From NCBI GenBank assembly GCA_021234155.1, contig JAJEKV010000002.1, positions 43,077,203 through 43,141,202 of the forward strand: a stretch of DNA of 64,000 bases, given 5' to 3'. Of this stretch, positions 48,616 to 60,929 are shown piece by piece. The notes under the pieces are model-generated. The model saw only the letters and a list, made by a program, of their open reading frames with translations, ran no database searches and was not told where the DNA came from. Origin of the DNA: Isoetes taiwanensis (taxonomy: Eukaryota; Streptophyta; Lycopodiopsida; Isoetales; Isoetaceae). Numbering within the stretch: the first letter of the stretch is position 1; each line of letters begins with the position of its first letter. The translations under genes and the position numbers were made by a program.

Positions 48616-50569
48616 TTCAGCTTCTTTCCAAGGGAGCCCTCAAGCAAAAAATATGTTAAAATAGAGCAGAAAGATCTTAGACTTTCAGAAAGATCTTAGA
48701 CTTTCATTATCTATCTTTGACGATGTGGTCAGCGATGTTTTTCACAATTAAAAGAGCGGATGCTCTGTTTGTATATAGCATACCTTGCAAAATGCATTCG
48801 ACACACTGAGTTTTGGCAGATTCAAATTCCATGCTCTGTTCTATCCAGTTTACCAGCGATTGGAAGTATTTTGGATCATTTTGCTGGATCATTCTCTATT
48901 TTTAACAGATTTAAGGGCAACCCACAATTTGTTAGCATCTTATTTTATATAATTAAGAAAGCTTTGCTTGACATGTATTGACTAATAGAATACAATTGTT
49001 TGTTGGGTGAGACCCAAAAATTCAAAGACAACTTTGCACAATGCAAATAAGAAGAGACTCCAAAGGAATAGTGGATTTATGATCCTATCTCCTCAAAAGG
49101 GTCTTTGAGTTGCATTTAACGTTCACAGTACTTTACCTTTAAATGTCATTCATACGACATTAGTTAGACAATGAGGTTGACATGTCGTTATAAGCAGAGA
49201 GTGTGCCCCACAATTTGAAGCATAAATAATCATTGAGTGAGTCGTCATCTCATGTTATGAAAAAGCAATATGACCTTGATGGTATCAATAAATAAAGTAA
49301 TTGGTGTGCGAATATACAACTTTTATTTCAATGTTATGTATAAGAATATCGTAAGAGAATGGAGATATTCTAATGAAAATGTTTGTTTTAACCACCTATC
49401 TCCTTCTTAATTTACGGAAGGAAAAATTGATGTCGTCCAAACAAATTGCCAAAGGTAGAAGAAACAAGTGCCGATGCTTCCATTGCTTCAAACCAACTTA
49501 GGACCCCACGAGATCACAACTGCGGCATGTTACATGTTAGCAATAAGAGGAAGCTGTAGAGCCACGTTGAAGAGTGCAAAACATGCGTGAATCACTTGAG
49601 GGAGTGATGGCACTGGGGCATATAATGCGCGAAGATTGTGACACATGGAGGCGAGGTGCCCTAGCACCGACTATGGCGAAGAAGCCGCATAGATATGCAA
49701 GGAGTCGAAGTCCAATAAACCAAACCCCATGACTAGTGGTAGAAAAAAACAACCTTAGGTTTGGACCCACGAGGTTGAGGGTCATTGTCCCAACAACTCC
49801 ACAAATACAACATCCCATGTGCCCCACAATTGTATGGGGGGTGTAACATCGGTGCCTACTTGTTGGCCTGACAAAAACAAGCATGCCACGCATGCATCTA
49901 CGTGACCTCACGGGGTGAGGCGTGGCATGAGGTCCCTCCACGCACTCATGAGGATCACGAGGTCGCATAGTTGACAGGTGGCATCTTGGGACCACTCACC
50001 ATCATGTCGTCCATCTTGGATGGGTTCACATCATCATTGGTTGACGGCCGATTCCATCCACCGTTCGTCGCATTTCATGGTCCGAGGCTTGAGATTCTAT
50101 TGGCTTTTGTATTCCTATCATTTTTGTCGAACATTGTTTGTTGTAAGCCAATTTTGGTTTATTGGCCCTCTTTGGTGGCGTTTTGAAGTGCATCATTGGT
50201 ATTTGTCAGTGAATCATCCAATAACATCTCTATATCTATATAATTAGTTGCCATATCATTGCATACGTGGCAAAGGGGGGCATGTTCTTCCTTGGAATAA
50301 TGTGCGAGCTGCATACTGTGTGCAAATTATCAAGTACTTGTAGACTATTACGCGTACAAATATCATGGTAGGACAAAATGTTGTTTTAGCCACATATGAT
50401 CGAGCAAGACAATGATATGCAAAGCTAGGCCGTAGCACCATAGGCTATCTGGCATGTGGGATTTTGTTTGCGATGTGGCCTTCCTTTCCTTCAGTTTTGC
50501 GTTTCTTAATATACCTTAACGTATCTAGCTGTAGGCTTTAATCCCAGCCATAGATTTCAAGATGTTATC
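48616..50569. other. Spacer, no gene supported, copy 2
   Basis: Counterpart of 26,711-28,672, including the 19-bp tandem pair and the 152-codon minus-strand frame (49,537-49,995), which shows no recognisable domain. Confidence 0.5.
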
Positions 50570-50770
50570 TCTAGTAACATCTGCGGCCCAATCTGCTATG
50601 TTCATAACAGAGATGTTATGTCCATAACATCTTCTCTGCTGCCATCCCCCATAGCCGTGGTCGAATATTCCGCCGTAGCCGTCGTCGAATCTTCCGCCAT
50701 GGCCTCTGCCATAGCCAAGCCCGGGCCTATGAAGAATCTTATCAAGAATCCGGCTATTGGAGCTTGATCC
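50570..50770. repeat. 201-bp unit, single in copy 2
   Basis: One unit of the sequence that is tandemly doubled at 28,673-29,073. On the minus strand it forms an uninterrupted Gly/Tyr-rich frame (part of 50,794-50,525) of unknown origin. Confidence 0.8.
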
Positions 50771-51016
50771 CATTCTGACTGTTGCCTGCTGCATGCTACT
50801 TGCTGCAGAGCCTATTTCTTCATCTTTGAGTGAGTCTTCTATCTTAAGGGAGCCAGAAATGGGTGCTGATCCTTCAAATCCTGTTGTTCTGTGAGTTTTT
50901 TTTTTTGTCCTGTCAAACTGGGCAACTCTGATGCCGGAATACAGTGTGGGCTCTCCAAACTAGGCCAAGCTTGACTATGGCGGCCACTCTGCTAAATGCC
51001 TTGGCCCAGGACGTTA

Positions 51017-51151
51017 ACGGTGTTATGGGCCAAGAAAATGGCCTCATGGCCATGTGGCCAGGAAATCCCTCGGCCGTACTGCCGTACAACCTCGGAATTT
51101 CCTGGCCACATGGCCATTTGGCCATTTTCCTGGCCCATAACTCCTCGGGAG
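51017..51151. mobile_element. 135-bp foldback element with 9-bp target duplication
   Basis: The arms at ~51,022-51,073 and ~51,090-51,142 are inverted over ~50 bp with few mismatches (GTTATGGGCCA, GAAAATGGCC, CATGTGGCCAGGAAAT), leaving a ~16-base loop. AGGACGTTA occurs in direct orientation on both sides (51,008-51,016 and 51,152-51,160), fitting the 9-bp target duplication of Mutator-like elements. The outermost tips are not well inverted. The transcript would form a long hairpin. Confidence 0.6.
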
Positions 51152-51582
51152 AGGACGTTATCTAGCCCATAAAAATAAAAACACTAACTGAATCCATCAA
51201 TTGCCTCTAGGATGTTTTCATAACTTGTAATGCTTTGTATTCCATGTTCCTTAGATTAGATAGAATAAAATAGACAGGTACAATGCAAGAGCGTAAACAC
51301 AAATAGAAAAAGAAACTTGAGATATGTATATGATGTGGCACTCTCATTCCACCACCACCACCCATCTTATTTGCATATCCTAGCATTTATTGGCGTTTTA
51401 TCTCTTGGTAAATTCAACTTAAGACACGATTAGTGATTAACCTAAAGAAAAGTTTTTGTGAATCAAATACATTTAAGACCAGAATATGCCCATTTGTTCA
51501 TAATTTTTGGCACTATAATTTTTATTTCTATAGCAATCATTTATCCTATGTCTTGCCTTTAACTCTTAAAAATTAAAATTTT

Positions 51583-51720
51583 TTATTTTGGTGTGTTATG
51601 GGAGATGTTTTTTTTTTTTGTTTAGAAAAAAAAATAAAAATTCAAAAAACATTGGCAAGTTCATGAATAACATATAAAACATTAAATAAAGCACAAATCT
51701 CATAACACACCAAAAGAAGA
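51583..51720. repeat. Inverted repeat around a T/A homopolymer, copy 2
   Basis: Counterpart of 29,884-30,027, with the same 15-bp perfect arms. Confidence 0.6.
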
Positions 51721-51904
51721 ATTTTATTTTATTTTTTTCTATATAAAACACGACTAATAAAATGTGGTCACCATAACATCATCTCCTAAAGTAAGGAATG
51801 AAAGAGGTCCAAAAATAAACTGCCCAACCTACATGTCTTAGTTTCAATATCTTCATAAAAGCATACTGCACTACAATGATCTTTCACATATAGTTTGCAA
51901 TGCT

Positions 51905-52015
51905 ATGGTTCTCTTCTTATATAGAAGAGAACCATCATTCAAAGGATAGGGGCCTTGAGTTTTAGCATGACTCTCTTTTTAGACCCAAGCTTTCTTTGGC
52001 ACAAGCCTGCTAAAT
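51905..52015. repeat. Direct repeat A with palindrome, copy 2
   Basis: Counterpart of 30,215-30,330. The palindrome lies at 51,905-51,935. Confidence 0.65.
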
Positions 52016-53339
52016 CTTGTTGTTATACGGAGTTTTCCTATGTCAGCCATTCTCATTAGCTAGATTTTTCCTTCTTCTTTATGCAGTTTCTTTAGTTTCT
52101 ACTTCGTACTAGATCATCTTCTCTTAATTCTGCATCACTTCACAAGCTTTTCTAGCATTCAAGCAATCTGCAATCCTCACTTCTACCGGATTCATAACCT
52201 TTGTTGACAGTTTTTTCCAAAATTATAAAGACCTTCCTCATTTGATGGTTGCTTGGGTTCGGCTTCGCTAGAGTTGGGGGTCCAACATCAACATATCTAG
52301 CTGGTCCTGGCATGATCTCCTGCTTTTGCCATATGAATCGAGACCTAGCTTTGTTTGCTTGCATTTATCTGCGACCTGAAATAGGGCGATGCTTGCTCTT
52401 TGTCATAGATTCTTAGTGTCTCTTTGATGCCTTTGAGGGCCTTTGGTTATTTGCATTTTGTGTCCTTAGCTACTTTGTCTCGTTTTGCTCTGTTCCACTA
52501 TTCTCGATCCCCTTTTCCATCCATTTCACTTTGATCTCATGTTTGTCTTTTTTCACCCTATGTTTGTTTCTTTTCTCTTTTTTCCATTTTATCCCTTGAG
52601 AGATATCTTTGCTTTGCTATTGTCTTGACTTCCTCTTTTGTCTACCTCTTGACTCGACGTAGTTATCGTCTTGTTCCTGTGGGTTATGTTGTTTCTACTT
52701 TTGAAAGTTTGCTTGGATTGGTTCTGCATGTGGGGTATATGTTTAGGTTTTCTTCATTTTTTGTCGTAGTGTTTTTTCATTATGGTATTCACTATAGTTT
52801 GCTGCTGGTATGTTGATTCTTCAATTTTGGCTCCAGAAGCCCTTTTTAGCTTGTTAACTATGTCCGGTCTTCATGTCTTCTCTTTTTATGCATTCCATGG
52901 TGCACGGTTTTGATCTTTCGTATTTATTATTATGGGGTTTGCATTGTCTTCATGAAAGTTCGCTTGAGTCTGTTATGCATGAATGATATAGGTTAGGTAT
53001 TTTTGTTCTTACTTCCATAGCGTCTTGTCATTAGGTATTCTCTGTAGTTTGTTGGTACATTGGTTCTAGAGTTTTGATTTCATGTGCTTTGGTGGTGGCC
53101 ATAGTTGTTGTTTGTGTTCGATTCTCATGCCTTCTTTGCCTTATGCAGTCCAGTTGTCTCGGGGTTTCTTGGGCCCCTTCCCCTCTATTTGCATTGGCAT
53201 CCTGCCGCGTTTCATGATTGTTACACTTTTTCCTAGCATCGAGTTGCATCTTACAGTCTCTTGTGGTCTCAATCTATGATGGGGTTTGAGGGAGGTTCCT
53301 CTTTGTGTCGGATAATGATATTTGTGCATAAGGACCTTT
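52016..53339. other. T-rich spacer between the direct repeats, copy 2
   Basis: No gene recognised. Counterpart of 30,331-31,649. Confidence 0.45.
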
Positions 53340-53465
53340 CCCTAGAATGTTAAGTTTCTCTTCTTATAAAGAAGAGAACCAACATTCTAGGGATAGGGAC
53401 GCCAGTTTTAGCACCAGCTCTCTTTTTGGACCCAAGCTTTCTTTGGCACAAGCCTGCTATAGCAC
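53340..53465. repeat. Direct repeat B with 53-bp hairpin, copy 2
   Basis: Counterpart of 31,650-31,775. The hairpin lies at 53,340-53,392. Confidence 0.65.
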
Positions 53466-53686
53466 AAGCTTTCTTTGGCCCTTTCTCCCATAAAGGCTTG
53501 TGTCTTCCTGCATTCCTCATCGGTGTTTCATCTGAGCTGCATCTTGTTGTTGTACGGAGTTCCCCCCCTCCCACCTCTTACTCTGCTATATGGGTTTTAC
53601 TTTTCGTTCAATGTTGGCCGATGGGCTCCTGCATTTTTTTCCAGCATAGCACGTGCTGCTTCTAGAGGGCACCAAGGGGAAGCCCC

Positions 53687-54107
53687 CCTGGGTCGAGCCT
53701 ATATTTTCCCATCTCGGCGTATCCCCGTGGCTTCCGAGGATCCTCATGGATTATCTCTTCACTTTTCAATACTGTGCTCTTATATTTCTATCCAACTTTA
53801 TAGCTTGCTGACTCTTGGCCCGTGGATGGCTCCTAACATCATTGATAATCACATATGGTTAGGTCTTGCATTTTGGAGCTCATTGATGTGTATGGGGCTT
53901 CTTATATGCCTCTGGGTCGAGCCTGTATTTTCCTATCTCGGCGTAGCCCTATGGTTTCGAGGATCCTCATGAATTGTCTTTTCCATTTTGATATTGTGCT
54001 CTTGTATTTCTAGTCCAACTTTGTAGCTTACTGACTCTTGGCCAGTAGATGGCTCCTAACACAATTGACAATCGCATGTTGTTTGGTCTTGCAGTTTGGA
54101 GCTAGCG
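53687..54107. repeat. ~223-bp tandem repeat, copy 2
   Basis: Counterpart of 31,993-32,415. Confidence 0.75.
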
Positions 54108-55548
54108 GTATCTTAGGGGGACGGATTTGAGTCACTGCTTGGATGGGTGGCGTGACCTTACTATTGCAACGGGAGTGCTGCCACATTTTGGCAGCATAGA
54201 AGAGCTTTGCACATAATGATATATCTTTGCTTGCATATTGACTTAAGCATTTGAGTACAAGTACTACAGATTTGAAGACTCACATCCCTGAAGATCACAA
54301 GTAGACACTTGCTTGAAGAGCCAAGGAAAGGACATTTATTGAAGAACACACAAGCAAAGCAAGGAAGAAAAATTCAAGCAAATCAAGCCAGAATTTGAAG
54401 ATTGGAAGACCCCACAAGTCGACTTGGTATATGGCTAATTTGAGTTCTTGGCATGAGTGCTATTTCACATGGTTCACCTCACCACCTTATTCCTATCCAA
54501 GATACCTTGCTTACCTCATATTCCATGTCTCACCTTCATCTCCCTTAGCAAATTTGGCAAATAGCCTTTTCTCTAGTCAAAACATATCAGTCATGCACCA
54601 TTCATACACTACACACACACATAACACCTGCACCATCTTGAAAAAGCAAAACATTTCACTCAATTTGGCCTCTCCCATGATCTAAGTTCATATTCTCTCT
54701 CTAAAAGTCAAAGTAAAGAGAGAAAGTGCACCATTTCCCAAGAAAAGCATGAAGAAGACAAGTAGTCGAGTTAATGCATAAGGGTTGCAAGCTTATGTGC
54801 ACTAGTGCCAAATTGATCCATGTCACCATCTAAAGTTGCCAAATCACCACCATAATATACCATGCACCATCCACATCACCACCAAGCATGCCATGTCATC
54901 ACACACATGTCACCTTTCATAAAAGTTCATTCTTTCAAAATATTTGACCTAAGAAAAGTCATTTTGACACTTAGGGGGACATGTCATCATTACATTATGC
55001 CACATCATCACTAAATGCCTCCACATCATCTACACGTGTCACACACACCATTTCCACCTCAAAAAAAAAAGTTTTCACTAGAAAAAGACATTTTGCCAAC
55101 TCATTTGACACATCATCATCCCATAATGCCATGTCATCTTTCATTTGCCAAGTCACCATACCAACTTGCCACTTCATCAATTTTACCCCATTTTGAAGCA
55201 AAAATGCCAAAGGTTCTTTTGCAGAAAAAGATTCTTCCATGTCATAGAGCATCAAAAAAAATTCTATGTGAAAAAAAAAGAATTTTCAAAAAGGACCTTG
55301 TTTTGACACTTATTTTTGAGTTCTTGGGAATCGTGTCAAGGTTCAAAAAAATAAAAACAATTTTTCCTCTCTCTCCCCTCCCCCGTGGTGCCTCGGGGCA
55401 TGTGAGCTGGCAACGGGCCAGACATCACGTGGAGACAACACGTAATTATTGAATATACACGTCAGACCAAGTTACATATACCCGATCTACCAGATGCAAA
55501 AACGCATGTGGGATATATCAGCAAGAATCTCAAGAACCCTAAAATATC
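54108..55548. other. Spacer with CATCATC-rich repeats, copy 2
   Basis: Counterpart of 32,416-33,843. No gene recognised. Confidence 0.45.
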
Positions 55549-56888
55549 TGTCACGCCAAGATTCGGATTTCTTCAACGATCTACGTATCTAATCATTGCT
55601 ATATATTCCCGGATTGACTTATAATATGCCAAGAACACTCAAATTAAGAAAAAAGACAAAGAATTAAGCTAGATTTGCCAAGAACAGACCAAAACAGAGG
55701 ATTATGAAAAAGGAGTTGTTCACAGAGAATTCCGAGGGCTTTGGGCACATGAAGCTGTCGAGATCACTCATTTTGAGACCAGTTTGAATGACTGTTGCTT
55801 GAATTTGCCTTCCTTGCTTCAGAATCCATGGATTATTTGAAGCAATCAGATTATTTGTTGTCTTGAAGACTATTTTGATCCTGTGCCCAAGACTACAGAG
55901 GTTGGAATCTCTTTTATGATTGTGTGATATTGATTTAAATGAAAATCTTGCCCTTGGAATTACAACTAAAGTTCAATTTGCATTTTACTTACCAAACAAG
56001 GTAAAATAAAAGGTGAAACGATATTTGAAGGTAATTTGTTTATTAGAAGCACATTATAGATCAGGTCACATCATATCTCATTCTATCAAATTTCATAATA
56101 AAACTAGATTAAGTTGCATTCGAAATCAAACAAAGTGAATATTTGAGAGGTTTTGTGATTGCATATAGAGCAATGCATAAATAGAGAGCCATTTAGTAAG
56201 GAAAAAAGCATAAAAAGTTGAAAAGATATAAAAAAAAAGGGAGCTTCTTCTTGATTTTGTTAAAAAGCATGGCAATTCCTAGGTAGAAATTCCATCCAGA
56301 AGACTCCTCCTGTAATTTTGATCAAATAAATAGTACTCCTTGATTGCAGGCCACTAGGAGTTGTAAAGAATCTTCAAAGCTTAGAAAGGATTAGCAAAAA
56401 TTGATTTGCAAAAAAATTGCTCGCCGTTTTCTCACTGTAACAGTCAGTTTGTAAAAACTTGAATTTCAAAGCTTTCCTGCATCTGCTTTTGCAAAAGCAG
56501 TGTTTGATCCTTGTCTGCAGACATCTAAGAGAAAGAATCAAGTGTCAGAACTCAAAAAAGATTCATATCCTTCGATCTGCAAAAATATTGCTCACTGCCA
56601 GGGATATTGACTCATTTTTGTCCTAGTCAGAAGTGAACTTTTAAGTGATCTCTGCCAATCTTTTTGCATCTGACTTTTGGCCTTGCATTCCTTGAGACTT
56701 TGAGCAGCTTTATCAACTGAAATCATGGTTAGATCTCTCTTTGCTTGCAAATGGCATCATCCTTTCCGAGGCAGTCATTTTTCTGATTTGGGAAAGCAGT
56801 ACTAAACTTGTGTTCAGGTTTTGTTATTGGGATCTTTTCACACAGAGTGGTTGCCTTAAGCAACCTGGAGGTTCTAAGCCATTGAGGT
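55549..56888 (+). other. Possible LTR and leader of a gypsy-type element, copy 2
   Basis: It begins TGTCACGCCAAGATTCGG and leads into the gag frame at 56,959, which makes an LTR plus leader plausible. The inner LTR edge and primer-binding site were not found. Confidence 0.35.
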
Positions 56889-56958
56889 TGAAGGTTTGCC
56901 ATGAACACCTTCGACATTTTGGAGGTTCTACCGAGATCATTATCTGGAATTTGAACTC

Positions 56959-57855
56959 ATGGCTCCCAGGAGAAACAATGAAACTTCTGAGCATGCTGAA
57001 GCACAAGAGAATCGTGAGACCTCTGCTGCAATACCAGGAGTAAGTATACAAGCAAATGCAGGTATGCCCTGCCACTACTTTGCATTGAATATGCCAATTC
57101 CTGCTCCTACATTTGATCCAAGTATGAATGCCAATAACTTCTTGAAAACTTTTGAGGAATACTATCAAGAATATGGACATAAAAAGGATGTAAGTTCTCT
57201 GAAAAATATTTTAAAAATGATGAAGTGAGAGCATGGCTGGAATATGTCATGAGTCTAGGTGCTAATTCATGGGATGAAATAGTTAAAAAATTCTTGGCAA
57301 GATTTGGTAAGCTGCTTGATCCGCAAGATTTGATCTTTGAGTCGCAAACCTTTCACATTAAACATGGTGAGAGTGTGCATCAGTATGTTGGAAGATTCAA
57401 TCTTTATCTTGTGAAGTGTCAAGTTAATCAAGTACCTAACCATACTTTGCATCTTGTAGCTTCATTCATCAGAGGTTTGAGCAGCAGGCCAAGAATACAC
57501 AGGAAAATGCTCAAAATTCAAACGCAAGAAGGATTTGACACAATACACAAAGCTTTTACAAAGGCTACTGAAAATTCTGACATGATTTCCTATCTTCCTG
57601 ATGATGTGCACTCACCTCATGATCCTTTCTTTCAGTTATGGCGAGGAGTACATGGGACTGGGACGGTGCCAATATATCTTTGTTCAAAAGATAAGAAAAA
57701 TAAAAATGGAAGATTGAGGAAGGTCTTGTAGGCGATGTCGGAATAATATCAAAGTATCTGAAGCATTGGTTGAAGTCACAAAACAGCTTCAAGAAATGAA
57801 GAGTTCCAGACCCGCGAAGAGGATATACCCAAGAAATACTCATTCATCATACTAT
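56959..57855 (+). pseudogene. Ty3/gypsy-type gag, interrupted
   Basis: The first frame starts at ATG 56,959 and ends at a TGA (57,226). A second open stretch follows (57,225-57,731). The latter carries a retrotransposon gag core: SWDEIVKKFLARFGKLLDP, ESVHQYVGRFNLYL and ASFIRGLSSRPR. The N-terminal part is Pro/Asn-rich with an FLKTFEEYYQEYG segment. Coding resemblance fades near HSSYYCW at ~57,850, exactly where a different LTR begins (57,856), so the gag was probably split by that insertion. Gag would form the virus-like particle shell. Confidence 0.7.
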
Positions 57856-58172
57856 TGTTGGTATAGACCTCGCACCCTAAACCTTGGTCTGCCCACAACT
57901 CTCTGGGGAGAATAAGCGAAAACCCAGGCCACGAGTGTTAAGCACTCAACGCTAGTGAGTGGGCACTGATGAAACTCACTAGTGCGGACTCGACGCTGGT
58001 CACGTCGAGTTGCTTCTAGGTGAAGGTTATTCCCCTGAGCTAGAGAAGCTTAGGGGGACCGCAACATATTATTTGGAGTTTGGAGATGACATGTAGGTTC
58101 TACACCCGTGGGATCTTGAGCATTGTGTTAAGTATTACAGTAACATCAAGTGTCGGGAGAAGGACCGTCACA
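57856..58172 (+). mobile_element. ~317-bp 5' LTR of a second gypsy element
   Basis: It starts TGTTGGTATAGACC and ends GGACCGTCACA, followed after a four-base spacer by a tRNA-iMet primer-binding site at 58,177. TG...CA ends are present. A gag-PR-RT-IN series follows in the same orientation. The start is inferred from the TG and from loss of the gag frame upstream; the 3' LTR was not found in the window. Confidence 0.55.
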
Positions 58173-58176
58173 AAAT

Positions 58177-58189
58177 TGGCATCAGAGCC
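58177..58189 (+). promoter_or_regulatory. Primer-binding site, tRNA-iMet type
   Basis: TGGCATCAGAGCC matches the initiator tRNA-Met site with one mismatch. Confidence 0.7.
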
Positions 58190-59597
58190 AGTCACGAGTT
58201 GAACCTAGTGATTGTTTTAAAAAAAAAAAGTGAGATCTGAGCTCAAAGCAATTCTTATCTATAATGATTTTATGGTGTAAGCCATCACAAAATGACTTGC
58301 AACACCAATACACTATTTCTAAGGTATAAAGGCTATTTCTTCTTTCCTAAATGAAGCACTTTCTATTATAGAACTTGAGATAGAGATACACAATAGTAAC
58401 ATGTCTGAACATGGTGCTGGAGTATCCTATAGTCTAGTATAGGTAGGTGCAGTTCATAAAGCATAATAGTTAATCCTAGCTCCACAAATGAGGTTATATT
58501 GGGGTTATGATTGTATCAAAAATCATGAGACAAAGCACCGTATAGCAAAGAATAGTAACATGTTAAAGAATAGTTTTAGCTTATTTTATCACCTAGTATA
58601 GGTAGAGCTCGTGTCATTACTACTTGTGTTTAGGGTCTTTATCCATTTTCATCTAGTACTTTGTCACCTCCTCGAGGAACTCACAATGCAACTGAGAGTT
58701 GGAACTCTCAACCTAAAATCCTCTTGTCATATAAAATATAACAATCCACTATTTTCTTATTATTTACAATAGTTTAGAAGTGATGAAATAGACAGTGTCA
58801 GTTTGCTTAATGAATAATGGTTAAGCAAGGCAATAAACTACCTTATGTTAGGGTATGTACACGCCACAATATTCACTACTAAAACCATTCCTATACCATT
58901 GTTACGCTCATAACAATTGCTTCCCAACCATGATGGAGGACCATGACATAATCTCTAATTTTTCCCTCGTAACTAACTTGGGGTTAATATTTGTATGTAC
59001 ATGGACTTGCAATATTGGGATGTAATGGACAAACTGTAGCTAAATACCATAGGATGCCTGCCATTAATAGTAAGCATTGTAAACACATAGGATATATCTA
59101 TGGGGATCTGACACAATTATAGCAGAGCAAAACTCTGGACACGGAGGACACGCTGGACACATACGTGGCACCCGTGGAACCCGAGGTAGCAAAGCTATGG
59201 TTGTGGGGGGGCAATCCACGAGTGGATAGCATATGGCTATGTAAAGAAACATGCTGCTTCCCCTTCCAACTTGAGGAAACTCAAGGTGTAGAGGCAGGTT
59301 TTACAGGTGTAGGACTGGAATGGGCAACTGGTGGCTTGCTAACAGTTAATGTTAAAATTTTCGTGTGATATTAGCTAATTAACCTAGTTCATGATATGGT
59401 CGCTTAATGGATGCAAAACAATAAATTGAATGAATGAGGGCATGGGCAATAGGTAAGAAATGTGGTGAATATGTCATGGCCTCTACAAGAATCATGGAAG
59501 CAAATGATAGGAATCTGTTTTGAAAGTTCAGATAGTTTGATGTTATTTCGATAAACTAGAGAGTTCATTGGGTACGAAATTTTTATGTATTCTCCAG
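58190..59597 (+). other. Leader region of the second gypsy element
   Basis: About 1.4 kb between primer-binding site and gag with no convincing frame. AT-rich, with one A11 run at 58,219. Confidence 0.45.
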
Positions 59598-60926
59598 ATG
59601 GAACTACCTCCTAGGGAACATATATCTAGTCCTCATCATGCTGCTAGTAATGCTAATCGAGAGGAGAGTAGTTTTGATGCAATGAGGAAACTTTAGAATC
59701 CTCTATGTTGCAAGTTTTCTTAAGCTTCCAAACAAGCATAGAGAACCAACTTACTGATCTGAATCAAGCTAGCGCAGAGCAAATGCAAAACCTGCATATG
59801 CAAATTGAAAATCTGCGACAAAGAAGATAGGTTAGAGATCATAAATTTGCAAACTATTTAAGGGGAAATTTTCTTAATTCTGATTGAATAAACAAGGAGA
59901 TGTTGGAGATCCACAAGTATTGAGAATAAATAGTGGAAGAAGCCACCAACGAGAGTCTTTGATGCCCCTAAGCTCGCACTCTAAGCAGAGGAAAATGAAT
60001 AAAGAAGATGATACAACATCATCTATGCCTATGAGCCAAGGGAAGGAAAGTTCTCAAGCACAAAATAAGTCACCTGCTTTGAGATTTCCAAGAAATACAA
60101 GTTGGAACTATTTGATGGTTTTGATAAGGATGGAGTTAAGACAGAGGTTTGAATTCAAAAAGCCGAAAATTATTTTGTTGTAAGACAAGTTCCTGAAGAA
60201 GAAAAGGTGGGAGTAGTGGCATTGAGTTTGACTAGGAATGCTTTAACGTGGTGGAATCATCATAAGACAGCACATAAGGTGACTGAGAAGGAAGTAGCTT
60301 GGGAGACTTTCAAGGAACTCTTCATATCAAAATATTGTCCACCTTCCTTTCATATTATACAGATGAACAAATTCATGGAGTGTAAAGAGGAAGGGACATT
60401 ATTGGATAACTATATACAAGAATTCTCCACTTTGGAATGACATTGTCCAAAGTTGGATTCAAAGGCAAGGAATTAATTCGGTTAAGCAAGTATCATTCTC
60501 TAAACTAAGTATTATAAAAAGATAATTAGTCTTTAACTGCAGGAATTAGCTAGTCGCTTCGTGCAAGGACTAGATATGGAGCTTAAAAAATTAGTTGGAT
60601 GTGATCAACTTACCTTGAAAGAAGCAGAGCACAAGATTCGATATTTCGACAGTATCCTTAAGGAGGAGAAGAATGCCAATCGTAGAGAGCAACAAAGAGA
60701 AAATTTCCAAAAGAATTATAGAGATGAATCAAACCCTCAGGTTTATCAAACTTTTCACACTGCCCCTAAGTTACCTTTGAATGCAATGTCACAGATGGAT
60801 GAAGAAAAGAAGAAAATTGAATATGATAAGTGCATGAAGGAAAATTTATATTTTTATGTAAGCAAAAAGGACATAGGCGTTTTTGTCCTAAGAAGAATAA
60901 CTGCAGGCACATGTAGTGCAGGTTGA
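59598..60926 (+). pseudogene. Ty3/gypsy gag, decayed
   Basis: It starts at ATG 59,598 (MELPPREHISS) and is broken by several stops and shifts. The retrotransposon gag core is clear at 60,207-60,440: ALSLTRNALTWWNHH (ALTWWNH at 60,240-60,260), then FKELFISKYCPP and the GTLLDNYIQEFSTLE segment. A further stretch at 60,561-60,926 contains the post-core FVQGLDMELKKLV-type sequence and a basic Glu/Lys-rich tail. No zinc knuckle survives visibly. Confidence 0.75.
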
Positions 60927-60929
60927 AGT

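Larger units (their letters stand above)
35181..56888. repeat. Tandem segmental duplication, copy 2 (21.7 kb)
   Basis: A direct, head-to-tail copy of 13,103-35,180. It is ~370 bp shorter, partly because the 201-bp unit at 28,873 is single here. It ends at CCATTGAGGT (56,888), 71 bp before a gag frame that copy 1 lacks, which indicates that the right end of this copy is the original context. Confidence 0.95.
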
